41,887 nucleotides of DNA from Bacteroidaceae bacterium (GTDB lineage: Bacteria; Bacteroidota; Bacteroidia; Bacteroidales; Bacteroidaceae), in the NCBI GenBank assembly GCA_017617575.1, contig JAFZVY010000161.1, forward strand, positions 1-41,887, in the 5' to 3' direction. Position 1 is the stretch's first letter; each line of letters opens with the position of its first letter. Shown here in pieces: positions 16,478 to 25,480 of the stretch. The notes beneath the pieces are model-generated. The model was not told the origin of the DNA. It made no database searches and saw only the letters and a list, made by a program, of their open reading frames with translations. A program made the position numbers and the translations under genes.

Positions 16478-17764
16478 ATGAAACGTATTAAGATTATCCT
16501 TGTCCTTGCCGTTCTGCTGCTTGTGGCAACGCCTTTGTTGGCTGCGGAAACAGACGTCACGGATGGTCTTGCAAAGTTTATTGGTGAAATGGGCTTTGTG
16601 AACCTCTTCACGGCAGATGGTTGCAAGAACCTCATTATGCTGGCTATAGGATGTTATCTGCTTTTTCTTGCTATCAAGAAAGAGTATGAGCCGCTTCTCC
16701 TTCTGCCAATAGCATTTGGTATGATACTTACCAACCTCCCGGGTGCAGGATTGTTTGACACCAACCTTTGGAACAATGAGTTCCTTAATGAGGAAAGCGA
16801 GTATTATCACAGTTACGGACACGTGATGCAGACGGGCGGTCTCCTCGACATCCTCTACATCGGAGTGAAGGCAGGCATCTATCCTTGCCTCATCTTCCTT
16901 GGAGTAGGCGCAATGACCGACTTCGGTCCACTCATTGCCAACCCAAAGAGCCTTCTTCTTGGTGCGGCAGCACAGATAGGCATCTTTGCCACGTTCCTCG
17001 TGACTCAGATTGACCTTCCTTTCTTTGGCTTCAGTCCTGCTCAGGCAGCATCCATCGGTATCATCGGTGGTGCAGACGGACCAACAGCCATCTTCCTCAC
17101 GTCAAAGCTTGCTCCTGAACTGCTCGGACCTATTGCCGTGGCTGCCTATAGCTACATGGCACTCGTCCCAGTCATTCAGCCGCCTATCATGCGTATGCTT
17201 ACCACGGAGGAAGAACGCAGGATTCGCATGAGCCAGTTACGTACCGTGAGCAAGAAGGAGAAGATTGTGTTCCCAATCGTCGTAGCCATCCTTGTGTCAC
17301 TCATCGTTCCTTCAGCTGCCACACTTATCGGTTGCCTTATGCTTGGCAATCTCATGAAGGAGAGTGGAGTGGTGGAGCGTCTTTCAAAGGCTGCACAGAA
17401 CGAACTTAACAACATTGTCGTCATCTTGCTCGGTGTCACGGTTGGTGCAACGGCATCTGCACAGTCATTCCTTAATCTTCAGACCATTGGCATCCTCTGT
17501 GTAGGTATCGTAGCCTTCGGTATCGGTTCAGCATCAGGTGTCATCATGGCAAAGATTATGAATCTGTTCCTCAAGGAGAAGATAAACCCACTCATCGGTT
17601 CTGCAGGTGTTAGTGCCGTACCTATGGCAGCACGTGTCAGTCAGGTGGAAGGTCAGAAGGCAGACCCTCGCAACTTCCTCCTCATGCACGCCATGGGTCC
17701 TAACGTAGCAGGTGTCATCGGTAGTGCCGTTGCAGCAGGCATCCTCCTCAGCTTCTTAGGATAA
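16478..17764 (+). CDS. Na+-transporting decarboxylase beta subunit (OadB/MmdB family)
   Basis: 428 residues from the ATG at 16478; a TTG two codons upstream is not preferred. The membrane subunit decarboxylates carboxybiotin and pumps Na+ outward. The N-terminal segment [23 protein letters not shown] looks like a signal or first helix. Family hallmarks include [50 protein letters not shown] (with the Na+-site Asp), and the C-terminal [16 protein letters not shown] and [21 protein letters not shown]. It completes the four-subunit enzyme with mmdA, the delta subunit and the biotin carrier. A strong bidirectional terminator follows. Confidence 0.95.
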   Translation: MKRIKIILVLAVLLLVATPLLAAETDVTDGLAKFIGEMGFVNLFTADGCKNLIMLAIGCYLLFLAIKKEYEPLLLLPIAFGMILTNLPGAGLFDTNLWNNEFLNEESEYYHSYGHVMQTGGLLDILYIGVKAGIYPCLIFLGVGAMTDFGPLIANPKSLLLGAAAQIGIFATFLVTQIDLPFFGFSPAQAASIGIIGGADGPTAIFLTSKLAPELLGPIAVAAYSYMALVPVIQPPIMRMLTTEEERRIRMSQLRTVSKKEKIVFPIVVAILVSLIVPSAATLIGCLMLGNLMKESGVVERLSKAAQNELNNIVVILLGVTVGATASAQSFLNLQTIGILCVGIVAFGIGSASGVIMAKIMNLFLKEKINPLIGSAGVSAVPMAARVSQVEGQKADPRNFLLMHAMGPNVAGVIGSAVAAGILLSFLG

Positions 17765-17798
17765 TGAGGAATTAGGAATGTGTAATGAGTAATATCAT

Positions 17799-17820
17799 TT
17801 GAGACCATCCTTGGTCTCAA
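17799..17820. repeat. Hairpin with RTCYTT-type loop
   Basis: TTGAGACC-ATCCTT-GGTCTCAA (17799-17806 with 17813-17820), a perfect 8-bp stem. It shares the loop pattern of the hairpins at 10769 and 15501-15571. Confidence 0.8.
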
Positions 17821-17824
17821 AAAT

Positions 17825-17865
17825 AAATAACCGTTCGGACAAGCGTTCCGAACGGTTATTTTTGT
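17825..17865. terminator. Bidirectional intrinsic terminator
   Basis: AAATAACCGTTCGGA (17825-17839) is the exact reverse complement of TCCGAACGGTTATTT (17847-17861), a 15-bp stem with A and T flanks. It sits between the convergent beta subunit and cysteine desulfidase-like genes and serves both. Confidence 0.92.
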
Positions 17866-19155
17866 TTATTTCCCTTTCTTTCCTACCATTATGTCGAGCA
17901 CATACTTGTCTGTCTCGTCCATGGCATCCTTGCCAATCTTTGTCAGGTTGTGAATGCTCTTGTCCACGCTGTCATCAATGATTCCCTCAACCGATGTGAC
18001 GCATTCCCCTTGTATCGCAAGCATGGCAGACAGTACCGCAGTCGAGACACCCGAAGCAAGCTTGAGCGCACACGAAGGCTTTGCTCCGTCACATATCATA
18101 CCAGTAAGGTTGGCAATCATATTCTTAACGGCAAATGTGACCTGCTCGTATGTACCGCCCATCAGGTATGTTATACCGCATGACGAACCCGTTGAAGCCA
18201 CCACGCATCCGCATAGGGCAGACAACTTGCCGAGGCTCTGCTTCACGTATATGGCTGTGAGGTGGGATAGCATGAGCGCACGTGTCAACTCCTCATCCGT
18301 ATTGTGATTCTCCATCGCAAACTTAACGACAGGCAGGGTGGCACATATTCCTTGATTACCAGAACCGCTGTTGCTCATCACAGGAATCATGGCACCAGCC
18401 ATTCGAGCGTCGCATGCACATGCAGTGGCAGAGAGTATGTGTGAGAAGATGGTGTCACCCATTATACCCCTTCCAAGCGGACGGGAGAGAGCCTTGCCGA
18501 GCGAGTGGCCGTAGTTGCCGTGCAACGACTCGTTGGCAGCATTCTCATTGAGCACTCGTGCCTCGTTGATGAAGTCAATCTCCTCCAGTGGGGCAGTAGT
18601 GGCAAACTCGTACACCATAGCCATGTTGAGCCAGTCATTCTGACTTTCGTCATCATTCTCGCACGTAACAGGAATGTCGAGTATCACATCCTCGTTCTTG
18701 CTGACATGTATGAAGTTGGAGTGTCCTCCGCAGATAACCGCCTTTGCATGATTATTGCCAGAAGAGGCAATCACCTCGATGTACAACTTATCAGGTGCAT
18801 CCTTCTTGAGCTTGACCGCGATGCGATTCTCCGCGATGTACTTCTTTCCATCCTCCACGGCACTTGGCGTAACATCCTTCAGCACCTCAAGTCCGTATTC
18901 GCTCTTTCCCACGCTTGCACCAAGAGCAATGGCTATTGGCAGACCAATCATGCCAGTACCCGGAATACCCACGCCCATGGCGTTCTTCAGGATATTGGCA
19001 GAGAGCAACACCTCAATCGTCTCAGGCATGCATCCCAATGTCTCAGTAGCCTTGGCAACGCACAGAGCCACAGCCACCGGTTCAGTACATCCCACGGCGG
19101 GAACGACCTCACTCTTTACGAGTTCTATTATCTTTTTTCTTGTTTCACGTTCCAT
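17866..19155 (-). CDS. L-cysteine desulfidase / UPF0597-family Fe-S enzyme (CyuA/YhaM-like)
   Basis: 429 residues from MERETRKKIIELV; an 18-residue longer start at 19209 is rejected because a -7 box (TAACTTTG, minus strand 19207-19214) overlaps it. The family resembles L-serine dehydratase and breaks L-cysteine to pyruvate, ammonia and sulfide using a [4Fe-4S] cluster. Cys23 in AVGCTEP and the pair Cys355/Cys362 in CDGAKPSC are the conserved cluster-type cysteines. SNSGSGNQGI (261-270) is another family motif. It faces the mmd cluster across a shared terminator. The exact substrate (cysteine or a related amino acid) is not settled by sequence. Confidence 0.88.
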   Translation of the reverse strand: MERETRKKIIELVKSEVVPAVGCTEPVAVALCVAKATETLGCMPETIEVLLSANILKNAMGVGIPGTGMIGLPIAIALGASVGKSEYGLEVLKDVTPSAVEDGKKYIAENRIAVKLKKDAPDKLYIEVIASSGNNHAKAVICGGHSNFIHVSKNEDVILDIPVTCENDDESQNDWLNMAMVYEFATTAPLEEIDFINEARVLNENAANESLHGNYGHSLGKALSRPLGRGIMGDTIFSHILSATACACDARMAGAMIPVMSNSGSGNQGICATLPVVKFAMENHNTDEELTRALMLSHLTAIYVKQSLGKLSALCGCVVASTGSSCGITYLMGGTYEQVTFAVKNMIANLTGMICDGAKPSCALKLASGVSTAVLSAMLAIQGECVTSVEGIIDDSVDKSIHNLTKIGKDAMDETDKYVLDIMVGKKGK

Positions 19156-19599
19156 ACTTATCTTTATTTTATCCTTTGCAGGTCGGGGCAACATTTTTTC
19201 GAGTTGCAAAGTTACTCATTCTTTCCAAATTAACCATTAGCCTCACTTCTAAAAATAGCATCATGGTACGTATTTCTTAATTATGGAATACATATTTTTT
19301 CGCTATGTATAATAACCCTTATGTAGAAAGTCTTTGTTATAATCTTTCATTACTTGAATAAATTTGGTGCAAATTTGCAAAGTTTACGGCTTATTTGCAA
19401 ATATTCCCTCAGAATCCAACGTGGAAAGGTTTGAAGAATTCTTCATTCTTAACCGACATCAATTGTAGTTGTAATTTTGAACGTTTACTAACGTTTGTAA
19501 AGTGGAAATGCTAATAAGAATAAATACGATAAGTCTGCGAACGTGAATACACATGGTTTTGTCCTTTAAAAATTGCGGGAAATGGGTGAATTTTTTGTG

Positions 19600-19625
19600 C
19601 GCGTAGAAAAAATTTTTTGTACGCG
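19600..19625. repeat. 26-bp near-palindrome within a 22-bp direct repeat
   Basis: CGCGTAGAAAAAA then TTTTTTGTACGCG, one mismatch from a perfect palindrome. TTTTTTGTGCGCGTA (19591-19605) and TTTTTTGTACGCGTA (19613-19627) also repeat directly with a 22-bp period. Confidence 0.75.
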
Positions 19626-20039
19626 TACTAAATAATTTCTTATCGGGATGGAGAAATATTTTCTTCGGGCGCAAAATTCTGATTGGTTGTCTTTATTCGT
19701 TTTCAGTCTCTTGGAACTTTACGATAAGGTATTCCGAAGGTGGAGAAAGATAATCGTACAAAAAGGACAGGAATGCCGTTTTGCTCCTAGTCTCCCATCC
19801 CAAATTATTGTATGCTCTATCGTTATGACAACGTAGTGGCTCCGCTATTTCTCCGCTCCTATAGTGGAGGCATAGTGGTCTCACTTTGGTGGCATAATGG
19901 TCTCATATAGGACTCATATTAGTCTCATGATGGACTTGTGACGTAGTTGCGTAAATATTAGTAATGGATGAACTTGCTACCGCGAGAACATGAAAATAAA
20001 GAACCTAAAAACTTATGAACTCATACCATAAGTCGGTGG

Positions 20040-20127
20040 GAACTTACAAACTCATAAACTCAAGAACTAAATAACTTATAAACTTAAAAACTCAAAAACT
20101 TACGAACCTAAAAACACATAAACTCAA
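20040..20127. repeat. 8-bp tandem array, 11 copies (RAACTYAW)
   Basis: Eleven uninterrupted 8-bp units such as AAACTCAT, AAACTCAA, GAACTAAA, AAACTTAA and AAACTTAC. Three more units lie at 20001-20024. It is preceded at about 19982 by CCGCGAGAAC, which also precedes the arrays at 9121 and (as CCGCAAGAAC) 10802. Confidence 0.88.
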
Positions 20128-20220
20128 AATACTCCACGTGTGCTATTTTCTTTCAAAATGTACGATATTGCCTATTTTGAAGTGGTTGCACTCAAAACAT
20201 ACACATTTTGCAAAGTCGAG

Positions 20221-20251
20221 TTTGCATTTTAGAAAAAAAACGCTACATTTG
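20221..20251 (+). promoter_or_regulatory. Bacteroidetes-type promoter of the AAA ATPase gene
   Basis: TTTG (20221-20224), a 19-bp spacer, and TACATTTG (20244-20251), about 60 bp before the ATG at 20309. Confidence 0.8.
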
Positions 20252-20308
20252 CACCCTGAAGATAAAAAATATCCTTCTTTGACTTATTAATCATATACGA
20301 AAGAAAGT

Positions 20309-21490
20309 ATGGAATCTTTTTTCCGAACACATGCATATCTGGTAGAGCATTTGCCTGCCACTGTGCGCAGAGACTTAATGGATGAGATCAACTGGAAGGA
20401 CAGAATGATCGGTATTAAAGGTGCGCGCGGCGTGGGAAAGACAACATTCCTTCTCCAGTATGCAAAGGAGAACTTTGCTCCTAACGACAAAACTTGCCTA
20501 TATATCAACACCAACAATTTCTACGTGCAGAATGTAGGAATTGCTGCCTTTGCCGATGAATTTTACCATTCAGGCGGCAAGGTCTTGCTTATTGACCAAG
20601 TTTACAAACAACCAAACTGGAGCCAGCAGCTCCGTGAGTGCTACGACCGTTACCCAGGTTTGAGAATTGTTTTTGCAGGTTCGCCTGTGATGCGCCTCAA
20701 GGATGAAAATCCAGAGCTTAACGGTATCGTTCATTCGTATAACCTTCGCGGATTCTCTTTCCGCGAATATCTCAACGTGAAGACAGGCTTGAGACTCAAG
20801 CATTACTCGTTGGATGAAATAATCAACAACCATGTGGATATTGCAAAGGAAATATTTGCGCAGGTAAATCCTCGCGACCATTTCCAGGATTATCTTCACC
20901 ACGGATTCTATCCATTCTTCTTGGACAAACAGAATTATTCTGAGAATCTTCTCAAGAATATGAATATGATGATAGAGGTGGACATCCTGCTCATCAAGCA
21001 GATTGAACTCAAGTATCTCGCTAAGATCAAGCAGTTGTTCTATCTCCTCACTACGAGCGGAAGCAGCGTTCCAAACGTCAGCTCCCTTGCTCAGGAACTG
21101 GGCATGTCACGCGCAACGGTAATGCACTACATCAAGTATTTGATGGAGGCTCGTCTCGTGAACATGATTTATGCCAAGGGTGATGAGTTCCCTAAGAAGC
21201 CTGCAAGGGTTCTTCTTCACAACTCTAACCTTATGTACAGTTTCTATCCTCGCACTTTCGATACTCACGACGTGCTTGAGTGCTTCTTCTGCAACGCACT
21301 CTGGAAGGATCACAAGTTGAACAAGGTGGGCACTCTCTGCTCATTCCTCGTTGACGGTCAGTATGACTTCAAGATTGCAGAGTACTCTGCTAAGTTGAAG
21401 AGCAAGTCAAAGACTCTCTTTGCCGTAAACCAGTGTGACATAGGCGAGGGCAACCAGATTCCACTCTGGTTGTTTGGATTCCTGTATTGA
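20309..21490 (+). CDS. AAA-type ATP-binding protein (AAA_14/DUF4143-like)
   Basis: 393 residues. Walker A GARGVGKT (38-45) is clear. The expected Walker B, usually LxLDE in this family, reads VLLIDQVYKQPNW (92-104), so the catalytic acidic residue after Asp96 is Gln97. LRIVFAGSPVMRL follows as the sensor region. An HTH-like segment, LAQELGMSRATVMHYIKYL (about 260-278), lies in the C-terminal half. Members of this family are common in Bacteroidetes and archaea; their role is mostly unknown and some act with nearby transporters or toxins. It stands alone with its own promoter. A GC-rich hairpin begins directly after the stop. Confidence 0.85.
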   Translation: MESFFRTHAYLVEHLPATVRRDLMDEINWKDRMIGIKGARGVGKTTFLLQYAKENFAPNDKTCLYINTNNFYVQNVGIAAFADEFYHSGGKVLLIDQVYKQPNWSQQLRECYDRYPGLRIVFAGSPVMRLKDENPELNGIVHSYNLRGFSFREYLNVKTGLRLKHYSLDEIINNHVDIAKEIFAQVNPRDHFQDYLHHGFYPFFLDKQNYSENLLKNMNMMIEVDILLIKQIELKYLAKIKQLFYLLTTSGSSVPNVSSLAQELGMSRATVMHYIKYLMEARLVNMIYAKGDEFPKKPARVLLHNSNLMYSFYPRTFDTHDVLECFFCNALWKDHKLNKVGTLCSFLVDGQYDFKIAEYSAKLKSKSKTLFAVNQCDIGEGNQIPLWLFGFLY

Positions 21491-21519
21491 GGCCCCCTCG
21501 CGACCTCCCCGAGGGGAGG
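21491..21519 (+). repeat. Stop-abutting GC-rich hairpin after the AAA ATPase gene
   Basis: GGCCCCCTCGCGACC then CCTCCCC-GA-GGGGAGG, beginning at the base after the TGA. It resembles the elements after trxB, dnaJ and lysA and may act as the 3' end of the mRNA, although no U-tract follows. Confidence 0.75.
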
Positions 21520-21568
21520 CGATAAAAAACCGTATTTTAAGAACACATTATAAAATTTAAACATTATT

Positions 21569-24500
21569 ATGGGTAAAGAAAAGAAATTCATTACTTGTGA
21601 TGGTAACACAGCTGCTGCACATGTAGCATACATGTTCTCAGAAGTTGCTGCCATCTACCCAATCACTCCATCTTCTCCAATGGCGGAGCACGTGGATGAG
21701 TGGGCTGTTCAGGGTCGCAAGAACCTCTTCGGCGACACAGTACTCGTACAGGAAATGCAGTCAGAGGCTGGTGCAGCTGGTGCTGTTCACGGTTCTCTTC
21801 AGGCTGGTGCTCTCACTACTACATTCACAGCATCACAGGGTCTTCTCCTTATGATTCCTAACATGTACAAGATTGCTGGTGAGCTCCTCCCATCTGTATT
21901 CCATGTATCTGCTCGTACAGTTGCTTCACACTCTCTCTGTATCTTCGGTGACCACGGAGACGTGATGGCTTGCCGCCAGACAGGTTTCGCTATGCTTTGC
22001 GAAGGCTCTGTACAGGAAGTTATGGACCTTTCTGCTGTAGCTCACCTTGCTGCACTTGACACTCGCGTACCATTCATCAACTTCTTCGATGGATTCCGTA
22101 CTTCACACGAGTATCACAAGATTGAGGAAATCGACATGGAGGATATCCGTCCACTCGTACCAATGGACAAGGTTGCTGAGTTCCGCTCACGCGCACTCAC
22201 TCCAGAGCATCCAGTTGCTAAGGGTATGGCTGAGAACCCAGAGACATTCTTCGCTCACCGCGAGTCTTGCAACCCATACTACGATTCAGTTCTTGAGTCA
22301 GTAGAGAAGTACATGGCTGAAATCTCTAAGATCACAGGTCGTGAGTACAAGCCATTCTCTTACTATGGTGCTGCTGACGCTACAGACGTAATCATCCTTA
22401 TGGGTTCTGCTACAGAGGCTGCTCGTGAGGCTATCGACTACGCTAACGCTAACGGCAAGAAGTATGGTATGGTATCAGTTCACCTCTACCGTCCATTCTC
22501 AGTAGATCGTCTCCTCGCTACAGTACCTTCAACTTGCAAGCGTATTGCAGTTCTTGACCGTACTAAGGAGCCAGGTGCAAACGGCGAGCCACTTTACCTC
22601 GACGTTAAGGACGCATTCTACGGACAGGAGAACGCTCCAAAGATTATCGGTGGCCGTTACGGTCTCGGTTCTTGCGACGTTACTCCAACTATGATTCTTT
22701 CAGTTTACAAGAACCTTGAGCTCCCAGAGCCAAAGGATCACTTCACACTTGGTATCGTTGATGACGTTACATTCCGCTCTCTCCCACTCGAAGAGGAGAT
22801 GGCTCTCGGTGGTGACGGAATCTTCGAGGCTAAGTTCTTCGGACTTGGTGCTGACGGTACTGTAGGTGCAAACAAGAACTCAGTTAAGATTATTGGTGAC
22901 AACACTAACAAGTATTGCCAGGCTTACTTCTCATACGACTCAAAGAAGTCAGGTGGTTTCACTTGTTCACACCTCCGTTTCGGAGACACACCAATCCGCT
23001 CAACATATCAGATTAAGACTCCTAACTTCGTAGCTTGCCACGTTCAGGCTTACCTCCGCATGTACGACGTACTCCGCGGTCTCCGTCAGAACGGACAGTT
23101 CCTCCTCAACACAATCTGGGAGGGTGACGACCTTGTTAAGAACCTTCCTAACAACGTTAAGAAGTACTTCGCAGACAAGAACATCACAGTTTACTACATC
23201 AACGCTACTAAGATTGCACAGGAGATTGGTCTTGGAAACCGTACAAACACTATCCTCCAGTCAGCATTCTTCCGTATCACTGAGGTTATCCCAGTTGACC
23301 TTGCTGTAGAGCAGATGAAGAAGGCTATCGTTAAGTCTTACGGAAAGAAGGGTGAGGATGTCGTTAACATGAACTATGCAGCCGTTGACCGTGGTGGCGA
23401 GTACAAGCAGCTCACAGTTGACCCAGCATGGTCTAACCTCCCAGCAGACCCAGAGGTTAAGAATGATGACCCAGACTTCATCAACAACCTCGTTCGTCCA
23501 ATCAACGCACAGAACGGTGACCTCCTCCCAGTATCTGCATACAAGGGAATCGAGGACGGTATGTGGGAGCAGGGAACTGCAGCATACGAGAAGCGTGGTG
23601 TGGCAGCATTCGTTCCAGTATGGGATGCTAACACATGTTGCCAGTGTAACAAGTGTGCATTCGTTTGTCCTCACGCTTGTATCCGTCCATTCGCTATGGA
23701 TGAGAAGGAAGCAGCAGGTCTCAACGCAGACAAGATCGAAATCAAGGCTCCAGCACAGCTCAAGGGTATGCAGTTCCGCATCCAGGTAGGCGTTATGGAC
23801 TGTCTCGGTTGTGGTAACTGTGTTGACGTATGTCTTGGTACTAAGGGCGAGAAGGCTCTCAAGATGGTTCCACTCGAGGGACAGCTTGGTGAGGCTGCTA
23901 ACTGGGATTACTGCGTTAAGAACGTTAAGTCAAAGCAGGATCTCATCGACTTCAAGTCTAACCCACGTCTCAGCCAGTTTGCAACTCCACTCTTCGAGTT
24001 CTCTGGTGCATGTTCTGGTTGTGGTGAGACTCCATACGTTAAGCTCATCTCTCAGCTCTTCGGTGACCGTGAGATGGTTGCTAACGCAACAGGATGTTCT
24101 TCTATCTACTCAGGTTCTATCCCATCAACTCCATATACTAAGAACGAGAAGGGTCAGGGTCCAGCATGGGCTAACTCACTCTTCGAGGACTTCTGTGAGT
24201 TCGGTCTCGGTATGACTATCGCAAACAAGAAGATGCGTGCTCGTATCGTAACTCTCCTTCAGGAGCTTATCGCTAAGGATGACACTCCTGCTGAATTCAA
24301 GGCAGCTGCAGAGGAGTGGATTGCAGGCAAGGACAATGCAGAGGCTTCAAAGGCTGCTGCTGCTAAGCTCGCTCCAGCAATTCAGGCTGGTCGTGAGGCT
24401 GGTTGCCCAACTTGCAAGCAGCTCTCTGAGCTTTCTCACTACCTCGTTAAGCGTTCACAGTGGATTATCGGTGGTGACGGTGCATCTTACGATATCGGTT

Positions 24501-25123
24501 ACGGCGGTCTTGACCACGCTCTCGCTTCAGGTGAGGATATCAACATCTTCGTTATCGATACTGAGGTTTACTCTAACACAGGTGGTCAGTCATCAAAGGC
24601 TACTCCAATCGGTGCTATCGCTCAGTTCGCAGCAGGTGGTAAGCGCATCACAAAGAAGGATCTCGGTCTCATGCAGTCAACTTACGGTTACGTTTACGTT
24701 GCTCAGGTTGCTATGGGTGCAGACAACGCACAGTGTCTCAAGGCTATCCGCGAGGCAGAGGCTTACCCAGGTCCATCTCTCGTAATTGCTTACGCTCCAT
24801 GTATCAACCACGGCCTCAAGGCTAAGGGTGGTATGGGTAAGAGCCAGGCTGAGGAAGCTAAGGCAGTTGAGTGTGGTTACTGGCACCTCTGGCGTTTCGA
24901 CCCACGTCTCGCAGAGCAGGGCAAGAACCCATTCCAGCTCGACTCTAAGGCTCCTAACTGGGATAACTTCCAGGCATTCCTTGATGGTGAGGTACGTTAC
25001 CTCTCACTCAAGAAGGTTAAGCCAGCAGAGGCACAGGAACTCTTCGATGCTGCTAAGAAAGCTGCACAGCACCGCTATGCAACTTACGTACGTATGAGCA
25101 AGATTGATTATTCTGCTGAATAA
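21569..25123 (+). CDS. nifJ: Pyruvate:ferredoxin (flavodoxin) oxidoreductase
   Basis: 1184 residues, the full single-chain form. It oxidises pyruvate with CoA to acetyl-CoA and CO2, reducing ferredoxin, and feeds anaerobic energy metabolism. The order is the usual one: N-terminal pyruvate-binding domain (AAAHVAYMFSEVAAIYPITP near residue 12), domain II and gamma-type region, then two ferredoxin clusters, CCQCNKCAFVCP (about 690-701) and CLGCGNCVDVC (about 745-755). A further cluster motif, CSGCGETPY, is near 815. The thiamine diphosphate motif GDGASYDIGYGGLDHAL (about 970) is followed by DTEVYSNTGGQSSKATP. Codon choice is strikingly uniform (CTC/CTT for Leu, GTT/GTA for Val, AAG for Lys), as expected for a highly expressed gene. 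A strong terminator follows. Confidence 0.97.
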   Translation: MGKEKKFITCDGNTAAAHVAYMFSEVAAIYPITPSSPMAEHVDEWAVQGRKNLFGDTVLVQEMQSEAGAAGAVHGSLQAGALTTTFTASQGLLLMIPNMYKIAGELLPSVFHVSARTVASHSLCIFGDHGDVMACRQTGFAMLCEGSVQEVMDLSAVAHLAALDTRVPFINFFDGFRTSHEYHKIEEIDMEDIRPLVPMDKVAEFRSRALTPEHPVAKGMAENPETFFAHRESCNPYYDSVLESVEKYMAEISKITGREYKPFSYYGAADATDVIILMGSATEAAREAIDYANANGKKYGMVSVHLYRPFSVDRLLATVPSTCKRIAVLDRTKEPGANGEPLYLDVKDAFYGQENAPKIIGGRYGLGSCDVTPTMILSVYKNLELPEPKDHFTLGIVDDVTFRSLPLEEEMALGGDGIFEAKFFGLGADGTVGANKNSVKIIGDNTNKYCQAYFSYDSKKSGGFTCSHLRFGDTPIRSTYQIKTPNFVACHVQAYLRMYDVLRGLRQNGQFLLNTIWEGDDLVKNLPNNVKKYFADKNITVYYINATKIAQEIGLGNRTNTILQSAFFRITEVIPVDLAVEQMKKAIVKSYGKKGEDVVNMNYAAVDRGGEYKQLTVDPAWSNLPADPEVKNDDPDFINNLVRPINAQNGDLLPVSAYKGIEDGMWEQGTAAYEKRGVAAFVPVWDANTCCQCNKCAFVCPHACIRPFAMDEKEAAGLNADKIEIKAPAQLKGMQFRIQVGVMDCLGCGNCVDVCLGTKGEKALKMVPLEGQLGEAANWDYCVKNVKSKQDLIDFKSNPRLSQFATPLFEFSGACSGCGETPYVKLISQLFGDREMVANATGCSSIYSGSIPSTPYTKNEKGQGPAWANSLFEDFCEFGLGMTIANKKMRARIVTLLQELIAKDDTPAEFKAAAEEWIAGKDNAEASKAAAAKLAPAIQAGREAGCPTCKQLSELSHYLVKRSQWIIGGDGASYDIGYGGLDHALASGEDINIFVIDTEVYSNTGGQSSKATPIGAIAQFAAGGKRITKKDLGLMQSTYGYVYVAQVAMGADNAQCLKAIREAEAYPGPSLVIAYAPCINHGLKAKGGMGKSQAEEAKAVECGYWHLWRFDPRLAEQGKNPFQLDSKAPNWDNFQAFLDGEVRYLSLKKVKPAEAQELFDAAKKAAQHRYATYVRMSKIDYSAE

Positions 25124-25155
25124 TCTAATCGTTAATCATAAATCATATCTCAATG

Positions 25156-25193
25156 TCACGGGCAGGGTACATCCCTGTCCGTGATTATTTTTT
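25156..25193 (+). terminator. Intrinsic terminator of nifJ
   Basis: TCACGGGCAGGG (25156-25167) pairs with CCCTGTCCGTGA (25173-25184), 12 bp with one G-T pair, followed by TTATTTTTTT. Confidence 0.93.
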
Positions 25194-25360
25194 GCACTTC
25201 CTCCGTATGCCGTTCATGGCATGCGAAACCTAAATCAAGGAGTCGTATATATAATGTAAATGCTATGTGAAGGGCTTAAAGCACGTGTGCAGATATATAT
25301 GATTTAGGTATAATAGTATGGAAATAGGGGCGTATTCTTATCAAGAACACGCTTTTTTTG
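25194..25360 (+). ncRNA. Possible structured RNA between nifJ and galE
   Basis: After the nifJ terminator and before a second terminator (GCGTATTCTT/AAGAACACGC at 25330-25352, then seven T) there is no ORF. The segment can fold: ATGCC-GTTC-ATGGCAT (about 25207-25222), a perfect 10-bp long-range helix ACCTAAATCA (25228-25237) with TGATTTAGGT (25300-25309), and a GCAC-GT-GTGC element inside it. No good promoter was identified ahead of it, so it could be a processed 3' fragment or merely spacer. Confidence 0.35.
25330..25359 (+). terminator. Second intrinsic terminator in the nifJ-galE gap
   Basis: GCGTATTCTT-ATC-AAGAACACGC with one mismatch, followed by TTTTTTT. Confidence 0.8.
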
Positions 25361-25417
25361 TTGCTTCGTGTCAAGATTTCAAATAAAAAAGTTGATAAAT
25401 AATAAATATATTTGAGA

Positions 25418-25452
25418 TTTTGCGTTAATCTCGAAAATAGTCCGTAAATTTG
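25418..25452 (+). promoter_or_regulatory. Bacteroidetes-type promoter of galE
   Basis: TTTTG (25418-25422) and TAAATTTG (25445-25452), spacer 22 bp, 28 bp before the ATG at 25481. Confidence 0.75.
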
Positions 25453-25480
25453 CATACTTAAAAAAGCAAACAGACAAAAT

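Larger units (their letters stand above)
19156..20308. other. 1.15-kb non-coding, repeat-rich, AT-rich region
   Basis: No convincing gene. It holds the CyuA-like gene's promoter region; TTTGCAAA-type words near 19372-19403; a 26-bp near-palindrome (19600-19625) that also forms a 22-bp direct repeat; degenerate CATAGTGGTCTCA / CATAATGGTCTCA / CATATTAGTCTCA repeats (about 19869-19928); the 8-bp arrays (20001-20024 and 20040-20127); and the promoter of the ATPase gene (20221-20251). A 71-codon minus-strand frame (19459-19674) is low-complexity Lys/Phe and not credited. Confidence 0.7.

Noticed and set aside
18505-19240. Long plus-strand frames opposite the cysteine desulfidase-like gene
   Set aside because: They are antisense shadows of a clearly conserved enzyme and have no recognisable domain.
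19459-19674. 71-codon minus-strand frame in the long gap
   Set aside because: Low-complexity Lys/Phe repeats produced by TTTTTTGTGCGCG words; no promoter or family.
20001-20127. CRISPR-like array
   Set aside because: 8-bp units are contiguous with no spacers and there are no cas genes.
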